Source: Nostoc sp. 'Lobaria pulmonaria (5183) cyanobiont' (GTDB lineage: Bacteria; Cyanobacteriota; Cyanobacteriia; Cyanobacteriales; Nostocaceae). Taken from it: 64,000 nt of DNA. The notes under the pieces were generated by a model. That model was not told the DNA's origin and did not search any database. It saw nothing but the letters and a program-made list of their open reading frames with translations. The first letter of the stretch is position 1. Each line of letters starts with the position of its first letter. The stretch spans positions 4,572,545 to 4,636,544 of the forward strand of contig NZ_CP026692.1 in the NCBI RefSeq assembly GCF_002949795.1, read 5' to 3'. The position numbers and the translations under genes were made by a program. Shown here one piece after another: positions 9,464 to 18,657 of the stretch.

Positions 9464-10120
9464 TTACTGCAACTTCTCCTCTGCTCCCCACTCCCTACTC
9501 CCCAATTTCTCAAATAACTTGGCTACTTTATCTAAATCCTTATCTCCTGGTGTCCGTTCCACACCACTAGATAAATCAACACCGCTAGGATTAACCTGAT
9601 TTAGGGCTTGCACAATATTATCGGCTGTTAATCCTCCTGCTAAAAACCAAGGACAACTAGGGCTAAATTGTTCTAGCATCGTCCAATCTAAAGTTTTGCC
9701 TGTACCACCCAGTTGTTGCGGATGAAAAGCGTCAAGTAGCAAAGTATCTACATATTTTGTGTAATCAGCCGCTGTGTCAAGATGCTCAAGACTACGAATT
9801 CTCAGTGCTTTAATAATTTCGACATTGGGTAAAGCTTGACGTAATTGGGAGCAAAAATTTGGGGATTCATCTCCGTGTAACTGCACACCAGTCAACCCAG
9901 AATCAGCAACTATCTGACTGATTTCAACGATACTAAGATTGGCAAAAACCCCAATTGTGTCAATATTTGCCGGGAGTTCTGCCACTGCTGCCCGAATTTG
10001 GGATGTAGTCACGTAACGAGGTGAGTTTGGCACACAAATAAATCCTAGTGCCGTTGCGCCTAGAGAGGCGATCGCTACAGACTGCTGTGGTTGAGTAATG
10101 CCGCAAATCTTAACGCGCAT
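9464..10120 (-). CDS. trpF: Phosphoribosylanthranilate isomerase
   Basis: Tryptophan pathway enzyme, an Amadori isomerase on a TIM barrel. N-terminal [13 protein letters not shown] carries the catalytic Cys; [13 protein letters not shown] [29 protein letters not shown] and [14 protein letters not shown] phosphate-binding loop are clear, with the catalytic Asp in LLLDAF. The C-terminal tail ([12 protein letters not shown]) is translated from the intergenic repeat CTCCCCACTCCCTACTCC, so the reading frame appears to have been extended by a dispersed repeat. Alone on the minus strand among plus-strand housekeeping genes. Confidence 0.96.
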   Translation of the reverse strand: MRVKICGITQPQQSVAIASLGATALGFICVPNSPRYVTTSQIRAAVAELPANIDTIGVFANLSIVEISQIVADSGLTGVQLHGDESPNFCSQLRQALPNVEIIKALRIRSLEHLDTAADYTKYVDTLLLDAFHPQQLGGTGKTLDWTMLEQFSPSCPWFLAGGLTADNIVQALNQVNPSGVDLSSGVERTPGDKDLDKVAKLFEKLGSREWGAEEKLQ

Positions 10121-10225
10121 AAAAATTTAACAAATTTAAAATAATATCAAGAAAGTCTAAACTATCTAAAAAATTTTTGGGCCATGTAATTTTATAATCT
10201 TGTAGGTCTACATTAACTTTTCCAT

Positions 10226-10243
10226 TCAGGAGACAAAAGCTTG
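10226..10243 (+). promoter_or_regulatory. Ribosome-binding site deciding a TTG start for psaK
   Basis: CAGGAGACAAAAGC precedes TTG ATT TCC. The spacing from AGGAG to the TTG is about 9 nt, supporting this non-ATG start. Confidence 0.7.
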
Positions 10244-10495
10244 ATTTCCTCTATTTTACTAGCAGCAGCTGCAACTGTTCCCGCAACACCTGCGTGGAAT
10301 CCTATAGTAGGCATCATCATCAGCATCAGTAGCTTAGTAATGGTTTTACTAAGTACTAGGATTGAAAAACCCCTAGTTGGCCCCAAGTTCCCTATCCTAC
10401 CGATTAGTATTCCCACATTCGTTGCTGCGATGGCTTTTGGTCATATTATTGGCGTTGGCATCGTTTTAGGACTGACTAACATCGGTCGTCTGTAG
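10241..10495 (+). CDS. psaK: Photosystem I reaction centre subunit PsaK
   Basis: Small peripheral thylakoid subunit of photosystem I (84 residues). Two transmembrane helices separated by a basic loop (RIEKPLVGPKFP) match PsaK; N-terminal SSILLAAAATVPATPAW includes the processed leader. The start is TTG at 10241, chosen because CAGGAG sits 9-14 bp upstream and no ATG or GTG is in frame. The 120-bp leader to trpF's start is AT-rich and probably holds the promoter (divergent from trpF). Confidence 0.93.
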   Translation: MISSILLAAAATVPATPAWNPIVGIIISISSLVMVLLSTRIEKPLVGPKFPILPISIPTFVAAMAFGHIIGVGIVLGLTNIGRL

Positions 10496-10833
10496 TTTTG
10501 TAATGACAGAGGTGTTACTTGTAACCCTGCTATCGATACAAAACTCTAAAACCGATTTTGGTCAGGGGGAATAGGGAGTAAAGAAGGGAATAGGTAACAG
10601 GTTACAGGGTACAGATTATTCTCTATCACCTGTTACCTGTCACCTTTGCCCTAACCTCATGCCCAATTCCCAATTCCAGAGTTTTGCTCACAGGCATTAA
10701 TTGTCTATTCTAGAAATAAGAGCATTTCGTCACTTGTTACTACCGAATTGATGCTCAATATAAATGTGTATACGAATATGCATAGTATCTCGGTATAAAA
10801 ACTACTGGCGATATCTAGTTTTAGGGCAGTGTA
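10496..10833. other. psaK-protease intergenic region with repeats
   Basis: 338 bp without a gene. 10565-10680 is made of degenerate short repeats (GGGAATAGGGAGTAA, ACAGGTTACAGGGTACAG, then the inverted CACCTGTTACCTGTCACC) able to form a long imperfect hairpin. No promoter could be assigned with confidence. Confidence 0.5.
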
Positions 10834-12030
10834 ATGCAAACAAATTGGAGAATTGGGTCATTATTTGGAATTCCCCTGTTTTTAGACCCGTTATGGTTTG
10901 TGATTTTAGGGTTGGCAACCCTGAATTTTGGGGTAGCTTATCAAGAATGGGGAAATGTTATAGCTTGGAGTGCTGGAATAGTTATGGCACTGCTGCTATT
11001 TGGTTCAGTGTTGTTACATGAGTTGGGTCACAGCTTGGTAGCCCGATCGCAAGGCATTAGAGTTAATTCAATTACCCTATTTATGTTTGGCGGAATTGCT
11101 GCCATTGAAGAAGAATCTAAAACTCCTTTCAAAGCCTTTCAAGTAGCGATCGCTGGCCCTTTGGTGAGTATCATCCTATTTTTCCTGCTCCGTCTGGCAG
11201 CTTTTGCGATCCCTGATACTAATCCCCTCAGTGTTATGGTCGGAGATTTGGCGAGAATTAACTTAGTGGTGGCTCTATTTAACTTGATTCCTGGCTTACC
11301 TTTAGATGGAGGACAAGTGTTAAAAGCAGCACTATGGCAAATCACGGGTAATCGTTTTCAAGCCGTACACTTGGCTGCAAGGGCTGGACAAATATTGGGT
11401 TATGGTGCGATCGCTTTCGGATTTGTTGTAGATTTCGTTACCAGAGAGTTAGTAGTTGGTTTGTGGATTGCGCTGTTAGGTTGGTTTGCTGTCCGCAACG
11501 CTAACACCTATGACAACATGACTACATTGCAAGAAAGCCTACTCAAGGTGGTGGCGGCTGATGCAATGACCCGTGACTTTCGGGTTATAGATGCTGACCA
11601 GACATTGCGTTCCTTTGCCGATTTATACTTGTTGGAAACCACTCCCTCGCAGGTTTATTTTGCTGCTTCTGATGGACGTTACCGAGGTATAGTTTCCATT
11701 GACGATTTTCGTTTAACCCAAAGGAGTGAATGGGAAACTGAAACTTTACACAGGATTGTGCATCCGCTGACAGAAATACCTAGCGTTGCAGAATCAACAT
11801 TGATCGCTGAGGTAATTAACAAATTAGAAAATGAGCAGTTACCTAGAATTACCGTACTTTCTCCCGCTGGTGCCGTAGCTGGTGTAATTGATCGGGGAGA
11901 TATTGTGCGATCGTTAGTACAAAAGTTAAATTTGCAGATAAGCGATGCGGAAATTAAGCGCATCAAGGAAGAAGGTAGCTATCCGCCGGGGTTGCAACTT
12001 GGAGTAATCGCGAAATCAACTACAAATTAA
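10834..12030 (+). CDS. Site-2-type zinc metalloprotease (M50) with C-terminal CBS domains
   Basis: Membrane-embedded protease of 398 residues. HELGH at residues 62-66 supplies zinc ligands and the catalytic Glu; the third ligand is in LIPGLPLDGGQVL near 147-155. About five to six membrane segments occupy residues 10-215. Two CBS domains follow (about 235-375: AADAMTRDFRVIDADQTL… and IVHPLTEIPSVAEST), which usually bind adenosine nucleotides and may gate activity. Cyanobacterial homologues are annotated as site-2 protease family or SREBP-type proteins. The cleaved substrate is unknown. Confidence 0.94.
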   Translation: MQTNWRIGSLFGIPLFLDPLWFVILGLATLNFGVAYQEWGNVIAWSAGIVMALLLFGSVLLHELGHSLVARSQGIRVNSITLFMFGGIAAIEEESKTPFKAFQVAIAGPLVSIILFFLLRLAAFAIPDTNPLSVMVGDLARINLVVALFNLIPGLPLDGGQVLKAALWQITGNRFQAVHLAARAGQILGYGAIAFGFVVDFVTRELVVGLWIALLGWFAVRNANTYDNMTTLQESLLKVVAADAMTRDFRVIDADQTLRSFADLYLLETTPSQVYFAASDGRYRGIVSIDDFRLTQRSEWETETLHRIVHPLTEIPSVAESTLIAEVINKLENEQLPRITVLSPAGAVAGVIDRGDIVRSLVQKLNLQISDAEIKRIKEEGSYPPGLQLGVIAKSTTN

Positions 12031-12382
12031 CGTCTGGGCTTCGCTCGACGTTAAGACTGAGCGAACGCGAACAGCGTCTCGTAGAGAAGCCGTTGGCGCA
12101 GCCTCTGGTAGTAGAAGTTTTAAACGTCATACACTCGTCATAGGTTTGCAATAGATACGTCAAAAGCGTATGTGATATTTAATTTGGTATTTGGTTACAA
12201 AATGCTTTTTTTGGGTAAAAGGTAGGATTTCCTACCTTTTTTATTTTTAAAAGCATGACAGCACCAAACAGCCCATCGTAGACATCGCCTCAGATGATGG
12301 GAAAATGAAATTAAAACTTCAAGTTTAAAGTGAGTAAAATGTAAGGACGTGATATACTACACCTCTCACTTACCCTGGTTTT
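12031..12382. other. Protease-der intergenic region with palindromic repeats
   Basis: 12031-12115 holds two nested palindromes: AACGT…ACGTT around CTGGGCTTCGCTCG, and a GCGTCTCGTAGAGAAGC / CGTTGGCGCAGCC block, both typical Nostoc interspersed repeats. A terminator follows at 12217-12240. Near 12278 is a partial copy (TCGTAGACATCGC) of the 24-29 bp repeat described at 60991. Confidence 0.6.
12217..12240 (+). terminator. Rho-independent terminator after the M50 protease
   Basis: AAAGGTAGGA / TCCTACCTTT forms a tight hairpin with a T-rich tail (TTTTTTATTTTT). Confidence 0.75.
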
Positions 12383-13753
12383 ATGGCACTGCCAATTGTT
12401 GCAATTATCGGACGCCCAAATGTGGGCAAATCCACCCTGGTTAATCGACTCGCCGGGGAACAAACGGCGATTGTCCATGATGAACCGGGAGTGACACGCG
12501 ATCGCACTTATCTACCAGCTTTCTGGAATGGTCGCGAATTTTTAGTGGTAGACACTGGTGGTTTAGTTTTTAATGATGATACCGAATTTTTACCACTGAT
12601 TCGTCAACAGGCAATGACAGCCCTTGCAGAAGCGTGTGGCGCTATTTTTGTCGTCGATGGTCAAACAGGCCCCACATCAGCAGATTTAGAAATCGCTGAA
12701 TGGATGCGCCAACAACCCGTACCTGTACTACTAGCAGTAAATAAATGTGAATCCCCAGAACAAGGCTTAATGCAAGCTGCCGAATTTTGGGAATTAGGAT
12801 TGGGCGAACCTTACCCCATCTCCGCGATTCATGGTAGTGGCACAGGAGAGTTACTCGACGAGTTAGTTAATCACATCCCTGCTATTGAAGACATTCCAGA
12901 AACTAATGAAATCAAAGTAGCAATTGTGGGACGCCCAAATGTGGGCAAATCAAGCTTACTTAATTCTTTTGTCGGGGAAGAAAGGGCAATTGTCAGCCCC
13001 ATTTCTGGTACAACCCGCGATGCTATTGATACCGTCATTGAACGAGCCGGACAAACCTACCGATTGATTGACACTGCCGGCATTCGCAAAAAGAAACACA
13101 TCGAATACGGCACAGAATTTTTTAGTATTAACCGTGCTTTCAAAGCGATTCGCCGCGCTGATGTGGTTTTATTAGTACTAGATGCCGTCGATGGAGTCAC
13201 CGAGCAAGATCAAAAATTAGCTGGGCGAATTATCGAAGAAGGCCGAGCTTGCATCATCGTCGTTAATAAATGGGATGCTGTCGAAAAAGACTCTTACACA
13301 ATCTACGACTACGAAAAAACTCTGCAATCACGGTTACATTTTACCGAATGGGCAGAAACAATTTTTGTGAGTGCCTTGTCAGGACAACGGGTAGAAAAGA
13401 TTTTAGAATTGGTGAAAACGGCGGCTGAATCACACAAACGCCGTGTCAGCACATCAGTGATTAATGAAGTTTTAACAGATGCCGTCAGCTGGCATTCACC
13501 GCCAGCATCTCGTGGTGGGCGTCAGGGCAAGATTTATTATGGTACACAAGTAAGTAGCCAACCACCAACGATCGCTCTATTTGTCAACGACTCCAAACGC
13601 TTCAACGACAACTACCGCCGCTACATTGAACGGCAATTCCGCCAACAGCTAGGATTTAAAGGCACACCAATTATTTTACTGTGGCGAAGCAAAAAAGTCC
13701 GTGATGCCGAAAGTGGTAATGTTAATAGAGCAACTCGCGTCAAAATAAGTTAG
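12383..13753 (+). CDS. der: Ribosome-biogenesis GTPase Der (EngA)
   Basis: Essential double-GTPase for 50S subunit assembly; 456 residues. Two G domains in tandem: first P-loop [14 protein letters not shown] at 11-24 with DTGG and NKCE; second [14 protein letters not shown] near 183-196 with DTAG and NKWD. The C-terminal KH-like domain (about 355-450) ends with RATRVKIS. Followed by a copy of the 36-bp palindromic repeat and then an EcfT-like gene. Confidence 0.98.
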   Translation: MALPIVAIIGRPNVGKSTLVNRLAGEQTAIVHDEPGVTRDRTYLPAFWNGREFLVVDTGGLVFNDDTEFLPLIRQQAMTALAEACGAIFVVDGQTGPTSADLEIAEWMRQQPVPVLLAVNKCESPEQGLMQAAEFWELGLGEPYPISAIHGSGTGELLDELVNHIPAIEDIPETNEIKVAIVGRPNVGKSSLLNSFVGEERAIVSPISGTTRDAIDTVIERAGQTYRLIDTAGIRKKKHIEYGTEFFSINRAFKAIRRADVVLLVLDAVDGVTEQDQKLAGRIIEEGRACIIVVNKWDAVEKDSYTIYDYEKTLQSRLHFTEWAETIFVSALSGQRVEKILELVKTAAESHKRRVSTSVINEVLTDAVSWHSPPASRGGRQGKIYYGTQVSSQPPTIALFVNDSKRFNDNYRRYIERQFRQQLGFKGTPIILLWRSKKVRDAESGNVNRATRVKIS

Positions 13754-13789
13754 GAGTAGAGACGCGATTAATCGCGTCTGTACAAGAGT
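13754..13789. repeat. 36-bp dispersed palindromic repeat, copy 2
   Basis: Identical over 36 bp to 5197-5232, including the 20-bp palindrome AGACGCGATTAATCGCGTCT. It starts one base after the der stop codon. Confidence 0.85.
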
Positions 13790-13842
13790 TATGAGTTAAA
13801 GTCAAAACTCCTAACTCCTCATTCCTCACTCGTAACTCTAAA

Positions 13843-14760
13843 ATGGATTTATTGCGCTCGCTGCCACTTGGACTTTATTTAGAACAACCCCAAACTTGGC
13901 TGCATAAAATCGATCCGCGAGTCAAGTTCGCCTGGTTGATGAGCTTTTTAACAAGCTATGTTTTGGCTAATAACTTTTGGCGGGTGCTGTTGGTGGTAGT
14001 ATTAATTATTGCCACCTTGATTGCCAGAATTCCTCGACGAGTATGGCAGCAGCAAATGGGTTGGCTATTAATGCTATCGTTTTTTGTGCTAGCGATCGCA
14101 GCCATCAGTCCTGATGGACTGGGTGTAGATTATCAGTCACGCCTGCCAGCTAATGAACAAATATTAACCCAGCAAGCATTCTCCAATAATCTTGTTCAAC
14201 CAGCAGTTGAGAAAAAAAAATACAGCTACGTGCTATTTCACAAAGGCCCGGTTAAAGTGACTCGCTACTCCTTGAGTTTGGCAGTACGCCTGAGTACACT
14301 TATCTTTACCGTGATTTACAGCACCAACCTGTATCTGCTGACAACCGCACCAGAAGAAATCACATCTGGCATAGAAAGCTTAATGCAACCCTTGCGCCGC
14401 TTCAAATTGCCTGTCACAGAAATTACTTTAACTTTAACCTTGTCCTTGCGCTTTATTCCCCTAGTTTTAGAAGAAGTACAAAACTTATTTCGCTCCGTGA
14501 TGACAAGGGCAATTAATTGGAAAAAACTGGGATTAAAAGGAGCATTCAAGGTTTGGATGACAGTCGCAGAGAGACTTTTGGAAAATCTGCTTTTACGAGC
14601 CGATCAAATGGCGAATGCAATGATGGTGCGGGGTTTTACCAGTCCTAACGAGCATCGAGTGCAGTGGCACGATTTACGATTAAAAGGACGTGACTGGCTG
14701 GCGATCGCAACTTTAATCTTATTCTGGGGAATACGGCTAGCTATAGGAACTCAAGTCTAA
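13843..14760 (+). CDS. CbiQ/EcfT-family energy-coupling transmembrane protein
   Basis: Membrane scaffold subunit of an ECF-type ABC importer (305 residues). Four or five hydrophobic segments; the cytoplasmic coupling motifs expected of the family are seen as the Arg-containing segments (ADQMANAMMVRGFTSP near residues 249-264 and the RAINWKKLGLKG stretch). Starts MDLLRSLPLGLYLEQPQTWLH, as is common in cyanobacterial members next to der. No S component or A-type ATPases are adjacent, so the transported vitamin or metal is unknown. Confidence 0.9.
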   Translation: MDLLRSLPLGLYLEQPQTWLHKIDPRVKFAWLMSFLTSYVLANNFWRVLLVVVLIIATLIARIPRRVWQQQMGWLLMLSFFVLAIAAISPDGLGVDYQSRLPANEQILTQQAFSNNLVQPAVEKKKYSYVLFHKGPVKVTRYSLSLAVRLSTLIFTVIYSTNLYLLTTAPEEITSGIESLMQPLRRFKLPVTEITLTLTLSLRFIPLVLEEVQNLFRSVMTRAINWKKLGLKGAFKVWMTVAERLLENLLLRADQMANAMMVRGFTSPNEHRVQWHDLRLKGRDWLAIATLILFWGIRLAIGTQV

Positions 14761-15590
14761 TTTTGCACTGAGAAAATGGTAAGAGGTAATACAGTAGAAT
14801 TCAGGAGTCAGAATTGAGGATTCAGAATGGGAAATTGAACAGCTACCCAGCGATAAAATTGATCCCCTACCATTTAGCGTAGATTTTTGATATGAACCAG
14901 CCTGACGCGAACACTACAAACTAATCTTAATATTTTTTACCGATCCCCAATGAATCTCTGCACAAAGCTCAGGCACAAATTGCACCACTGAAAAATGCTA
15001 GATAATCAATAGACCTTTTGCATAAATCAAAAATAAAAACCCCACCCCACCAAAGCTACACTTTTTTACCCTCAGAGCTTGCCATATTGGGTGTCACGGA
15101 CTTTTGCAAGAGGTCTAATAGAAGATAGTTTTCTTTCCTGTACCCAATCCCTACTCCCTACTCCCCAATTAGGATTTTGTGCCATTGGGCGACAGTTGTG
15201 GCAGTATAGAAAGAAGTTGAAAAACTCGCCGTTGCCGTTAGGAACTTCAAAGGGTGTTTTTCCTTCCCATGTCGAACTTTCAACAAGAAGATCGGGGCTA
15301 TTTTGTGCGTTGTCCCTACAGATTAGTAAATTGAAATCACCAAAGCAGATGGTGATATTTGTCCACCAGCCTCTACTTTTTGAATCTACGCTTCGCGGCT
15401 TCTGTTGTACCATTGCGCTTCACTACCACTAGCTTCATCTGCCCATTAGGAACTAGATCGAGGTCTTCGTAACCGCAGTTTCGCATCTTAACCAAATATT
15501 CTGACGAATGTTGGTATTATCGTCTGAATGTTTGGAATTCTCTGCGAAAAGATATATATACTTCCACCTTGACTACACCTTGACTCTTAA
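14761..15590. other. 830-bp gene-poor region with a MITE-like element and degraded coding remnant
   Basis: Holds a candidate MITE (15009-15120), a block of CCCTACTCCC repeats (about 15140-15172), and a minus-strand degenerate reading frame around 15390-15515 (reads …KMRNCGYEDLDLVPNGQ… then stops). The remnant looks protein-like but its family was not recognised. pipX's promoter must lie in the last part (AT-rich, 15500-15590). Confidence 0.5.
15009..15120. mobile_element. Candidate MITE with imperfect terminal inverted repeats
   Basis: Left end AATAGACCTTTTGCATAAAT and right end, read on the other strand, TATTAGACCTCTTGCAAAAG are imperfect inverted repeats about 110 bp apart. The interior is non-coding. 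AGACCTCTTGCAAAA-like ends resemble insertion-sequence termini in cyanobacteria, but no transposase is nearby. Confidence 0.45.
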
Positions 15591-15869
15591 ATGAATCCAG
15601 AAAACGCAGAAACTTACATAAACCATCCAACTTGGGGTTTACTCTACAAAATCTGTATGGTTGATGAGAACCAGGATTTGTTCACCACACTTTATGCCCA
15701 GCGCTTATTTTTTTTGGTGGCAAATGACGTTAAAGGTGTTAAATTCCAGTCTCTAGGACGTACTGAGGCGAGAATGATGTTGGAAAATCGCTTACGTACC
15801 CTGCGGCGCAGTGGGCATTCTCAGGAGTACGATCAGCTTCAGAGTGTTTTCCAGCGCACCTTCCAATGA
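15591..15869 (+). CDS. pipX: PII-interacting protein PipX
   Basis: 92-residue nitrogen co-regulator. It swaps between the PII signal protein and the transcription factor NtcA, boosting NtcA when 2-oxoglutarate is high. Sequence matches: N-terminal ETYINHPTWGLLYKIC Tudor-like fold, YAQRLFFLV, and the C-terminal helices EARMMLENRLRTLRR. Its stop overlaps the next gene's start (ATGA at 15866-15869), so it is translationally coupled to pipY, the standard cyanobacterial arrangement. Confidence 0.96.
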   Translation: MNPENAETYINHPTWGLLYKICMVDENQDLFTTLYAQRLFFLVANDVKGVKFQSLGRTEARMMLENRLRTLRRSGHSQEYDQLQSVFQRTFQ

Positions 15870-16534
15870 ACAGTTCGATTTCCGAACGTATTGTTACTAT
15901 TCGCTCCTCACTGCCAACTTCAGTCAAATTGATTGCTGTTAGCAAGCAAGTTTCTGCCCAGGCCATTCGGTCTGCATATAATGCAGGAATTCGTGATTTT
16001 GGGGAAAGTCGTATCCAAGAAGCTGCCAGCAAACAAGCCGAGTTACAAGATTTACCGGATATTACCTGGCACTTTATTGGACATTTGCAAAGCAATAAAG
16101 CCAAAAAAGCCATCGAGCAATTCCCTTGGATTCACTCCGTGGATAACTTGAAGCTGGCACAGCGCTTAGATGAATTGGCGCAACAGCTAGGAGTGAGTCC
16201 CCAGGTTTGCCTGCAAGTGAAAATTCTCCCCGATGCCAACAAGTCCGGTTGGAGTGTGCCAGAACTTTTGGCTGACTTACCCACACTCAATCAATACAAA
16301 AATTTACAAATTCAAGGTTTGATGACAATTCCGCCTTCAGGATTAAATGATTCCGAAATTCTCAGTGTGTTTAATCTCAATCGTGAGCTAGCCAAAGAAA
16401 TCCAGGAGCAAAACTGGTCGCAGATTAAAATGCAGCACCTATCTATGGGTATGTCAGGCGACTACGAACTGGCAGTGCAAGCAGGGGCAACGATGGTACG
16501 ATTAGGAACCATATTGTTTGGCGATCGCTCTTAG
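15866..16534 (+). CDS. pipY: PLP-binding protein PipY (YggS/PLPBP/COG0325 family)
   Basis: 222-residue TIM-barrel pyridoxal-phosphate homeostasis protein. The PLP lysine is in LIAVSKQVSA (near residue 27); other family marks are FGESRIQEA, WHFIGHLQSNK, and SMGMSGDYELAVQAGATMVRLGT, the phosphate-binding end. Overlaps pipX by 4 bp. Has no known catalytic activity in the family and buffers free PLP and amino/keto-acid pools. Confidence 0.96.
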   Translation: MNSSISERIVTIRSSLPTSVKLIAVSKQVSAQAIRSAYNAGIRDFGESRIQEAASKQAELQDLPDITWHFIGHLQSNKAKKAIEQFPWIHSVDNLKLAQRLDELAQQLGVSPQVCLQVKILPDANKSGWSVPELLADLPTLNQYKNLQIQGLMTIPPSGLNDSEILSVFNLNRELAKEIQEQNWSQIKMQHLSMGMSGDYELAVQAGATMVRLGTILFGDRS

Positions 16535-16919
16535 CTGATTAATCATCAGCCTTGCTCTTCAGTATTAATAGAAGCTAAGAATTTGATGACAAGAATTTTG
16601 TAACAGACTGGTGCAATCCGAGACAAAGGATATAGTATTGACAAGAGCAATCGTCAAGGGAAAATGGGGTATCAAGGACTTTCCTTCGGATAAACCTTAG
16701 GATATAATCTTGACTCATTATTATGTTTAGGCGATGCACAAACCTTTCCAATAAGTGTCAGTTCATCGCCAAAACTCGTAATATGGGCTACAACTAGCAA
16801 TAAAGTTGCTGAAGTATCCACCGATGTCGCGTAATTTACCGACGTAGGCATCGCTCCTAGCTCAATCAATCCTTAGCCAAGTCAATGCAGGCTATTCGCA
16901 TCAGGAGAGTACACACACC
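16535..16919. other. pipY-sepF intergenic region
   Basis: 385 bp. Begins with a hairpin (GCTGATTAATCATCAGC at about 16534-16550) just past the pipY stop. The remainder has no convincing coding or repeat signal; a 65-codon minus-strand frame at 16672-16869 lacks recognisable features. The sepF promoter is expected near the 3' end. Confidence 0.45.
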
Positions 16920-17519
16920 ATGAACAACATATTTTCCAAACTCAGAGACTTTGTGGGTCTAAATGAGCAAGTAGAATACGAGTATTACGAAGAAGAACCA
17001 GAAACAGATAATAATTACCAAAATCTGTATCAGCAAGAAAATCCTCAACCAGCACCGCAAGAGAGTACAGCCGCTCAAAATCGACGCTGGCGGGAACCAG
17101 TGCCTACAATGGGAGATGATATGACAGCAGGTTCAAAGCCAATGGGGAATGTGATTGGTATGCCAGGAGCAATTAACGGAATTTCGGAAGTTTTAGTACT
17201 CGAACCACGCACCTTTGAAGAAATGCCCCAGGCAATTCAAGCGTTGCGAGAACGCAAGTCAGTGGTATTAAATCTGACAATCATGGATCCAGATCAAGCT
17301 CAACGAGCCGTAGATTTTGTTGCAGGTGGTACTTACGCACTAGATGGACATCAAGAGCGCATTGGTGAGAGCATCTTTTTGTTTACGCCAAGCTGTGTCC
17401 AAGTTAGCACCCAAGGTGGCGTTCTTCATGAAGTACCACAACCACCAGCACGTCCATCTCGTCCTACAGCTACTCCAAATCAAACCTGGGGCAACGAAAC
17501 TAACCGGATGGCACAATAA
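16920..17519 (+). CDS. sepF: Cell division protein SepF (Cdv2)
   Basis: FtsZ-membrane tether and Z-ring organiser; 199 residues. An N-terminal amphipathic segment ([14 protein letters not shown]) would anchor the membrane, then an acidic, Gln/Pro-rich linker (20-80), then the SepF core (about 87-170: [52 protein letters not shown]). A short Pro-rich tail follows. Gene order pipX-pipY-sepF-proC is conserved in cyanobacteria. Confidence 0.96.
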   Translation: MNNIFSKLRDFVGLNEQVEYEYYEEEPETDNNYQNLYQQENPQPAPQESTAAQNRRWREPVPTMGDDMTAGSKPMGNVIGMPGAINGISEVLVLEPRTFEEMPQAIQALRERKSVVLNLTIMDPDQAQRAVDFVAGGTYALDGHQERIGESIFLFTPSCVQVSTQGGVLHEVPQPPARPSRPTATPNQTWGNETNRMAQ

Positions 17520-17524
17520 AGTTA

Positions 17525-17648
17525 AATTAGTATTTAGTCCTTTGTCCTTTGTCCTTTGTCATTTGTCCTGGGTTTTGCTCGTAGTGACAAATGACAAACG
17601 ACAAATGACCAATGACCAATGACTAATGACTAATGACCAATGACTAAT
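17525..17648. repeat. Heptamer tandem repeats between sepF and proC
   Basis: Blocks of TCCTTTG (x4) and, after a short gap, AATGACC/AATGACT units (about eight) that run right into the proC start codon: the last ACTAATGACT supplies the ATG at 17647. So proC's translation-start region is made of repeat. Confidence 0.85.
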
Positions 17649-18468
17649 GACTATAAAATTTGGCTTAATTGGTGGTGGGGTAATGGGAGAAGCACTCTTA
17701 TCCCGCCTTATTGCGCGTGGAATTTATCAATCATCAGAAGTTATAGTTAGCGAACCGCTATCTTCACGCCTAGATTTTTTAAAACAGCAATACGGTGTTG
17801 CTGTGACAACAGATAATAGCCAGGTTTTCACCGAAGCAAAAGAAGTTGTCTTTTTGGCAGTGAAACCACAGGTGTTTAGTGCGATCGCTCAAGAATTAGC
17901 ACATAATATTGATATTCTTAATAGAGAAGATACACCTCTAATCATTTCTATTTTGGCGGGTGTGCCCTTAAGTCAGTTAGAAACTGCATTTGTGCAATTG
18001 CCAGTGATTAGAGCAATGCCCAACACCCCGGCAACAGTGGGAGCAGGAGTTACCGCGATTTGTTTAGGTGCATATACCAATGCGAAGCATCACCAAATAG
18101 CACAGCAAGTTTTTTCTGCTGTGGGTGAAGTAGTAGAAGTTTCAGAAGCGCTGATGGATGCAGTTACAGGGCTATCTGGTAGCGGCCCCGCTTACGTGGC
18201 GCTCATGGTAGAAGCACTTGCAGATGGCGGAGTAGCCGCAGGTTTACCTAGAGCAATTGCCAATCAACTAGCCTTGCAAACCGTACTGGGAACAGCGAAA
18301 CTGTTGCAAGAAACCAAAATACACCCAGCAGAACTCAAAGATCGTGTTACCAGTCCCGGTGGTACAACCATTGCGGGGATTGCCAAGCTAGAACAGGCAG
18401 GATTTCGTTCCGCTTTAATTGAAGCAGTCAAAGCTGCCACAGAGCGATCGCAAGAGCTGGGAAAATAA
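17647..18468 (+). CDS. proC: Pyrroline-5-carboxylate reductase
   Basis: Last step of proline synthesis, NADPH-dependent; 273 residues. N-terminal Rossmann site GLIGGGVMGEALLSRL, the AMPNTPATVGAG loop and the C-terminal signature TGLSGSGPAYVALMVEALADGG, then RVTSPGGTTIAG. The ATG lies in a heptamer repeat, without a clear Shine-Dalgarno; the N-terminal MTIKFGLIGGG spacing before the Rossmann Gly motif is right, so the start is accepted. Confidence 0.96.
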   Translation: MTIKFGLIGGGVMGEALLSRLIARGIYQSSEVIVSEPLSSRLDFLKQQYGVAVTTDNSQVFTEAKEVVFLAVKPQVFSAIAQELAHNIDILNREDTPLIISILAGVPLSQLETAFVQLPVIRAMPNTPATVGAGVTAICLGAYTNAKHHQIAQQVFSAVGEVVEVSEALMDAVTGLSGSGPAYVALMVEALADGGVAAGLPRAIANQLALQTVLGTAKLLQETKIHPAELKDRVTSPGGTTIAGIAKLEQAGFRSALIEAVKAATERSQELGK

Positions 18469-18526
18469 TTAACAGTCCTTTGTTATTTGTCCTTTATCCT
18501 TTGTGAAAAACTAATGACTAATGACC

Positions 18527-18580
18527 CTCCGGGTTCGCCAGTTACTCATGGGGGAAACCCCCAAGACCGTACTGGCTCAC
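18527..18580. repeat. Palindromic dispersed repeat (GGGTTCGCCAGT type)
   Basis: GCCAGT (18537-18542) pairs with ACTGGC (18570-18575) around an inner GGGGG-AAA-CCCCC hairpin. A related, more diverged copy is at about 21426-21468 (GCCAGTGCGGTCTTGGGG … CATCTGGCG), so the Ski2-like helicase gene is bracketed by two members. Confidence 0.65.
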
Positions 18581-18657
18581 CAATGATAAATGACTATTAA
18601 CGAAGTTGACAAAAGACTCGTTAGTATAGTAAACAATCTGGTTGCAAATGTGATTGA

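Noticed and set aside
15079..15432. 117-codon + strand frame and 113-codon minus frame in the spacer before pipX
   Set aside because: Composition follows repeats and a degenerate remnant; no recognisable domain, and both frames overlap each other.
16672..16869. 65-codon minus-strand frame between pipY and sepF
   Set aside because: No ribosome-binding site, no family resemblance; likely chance.
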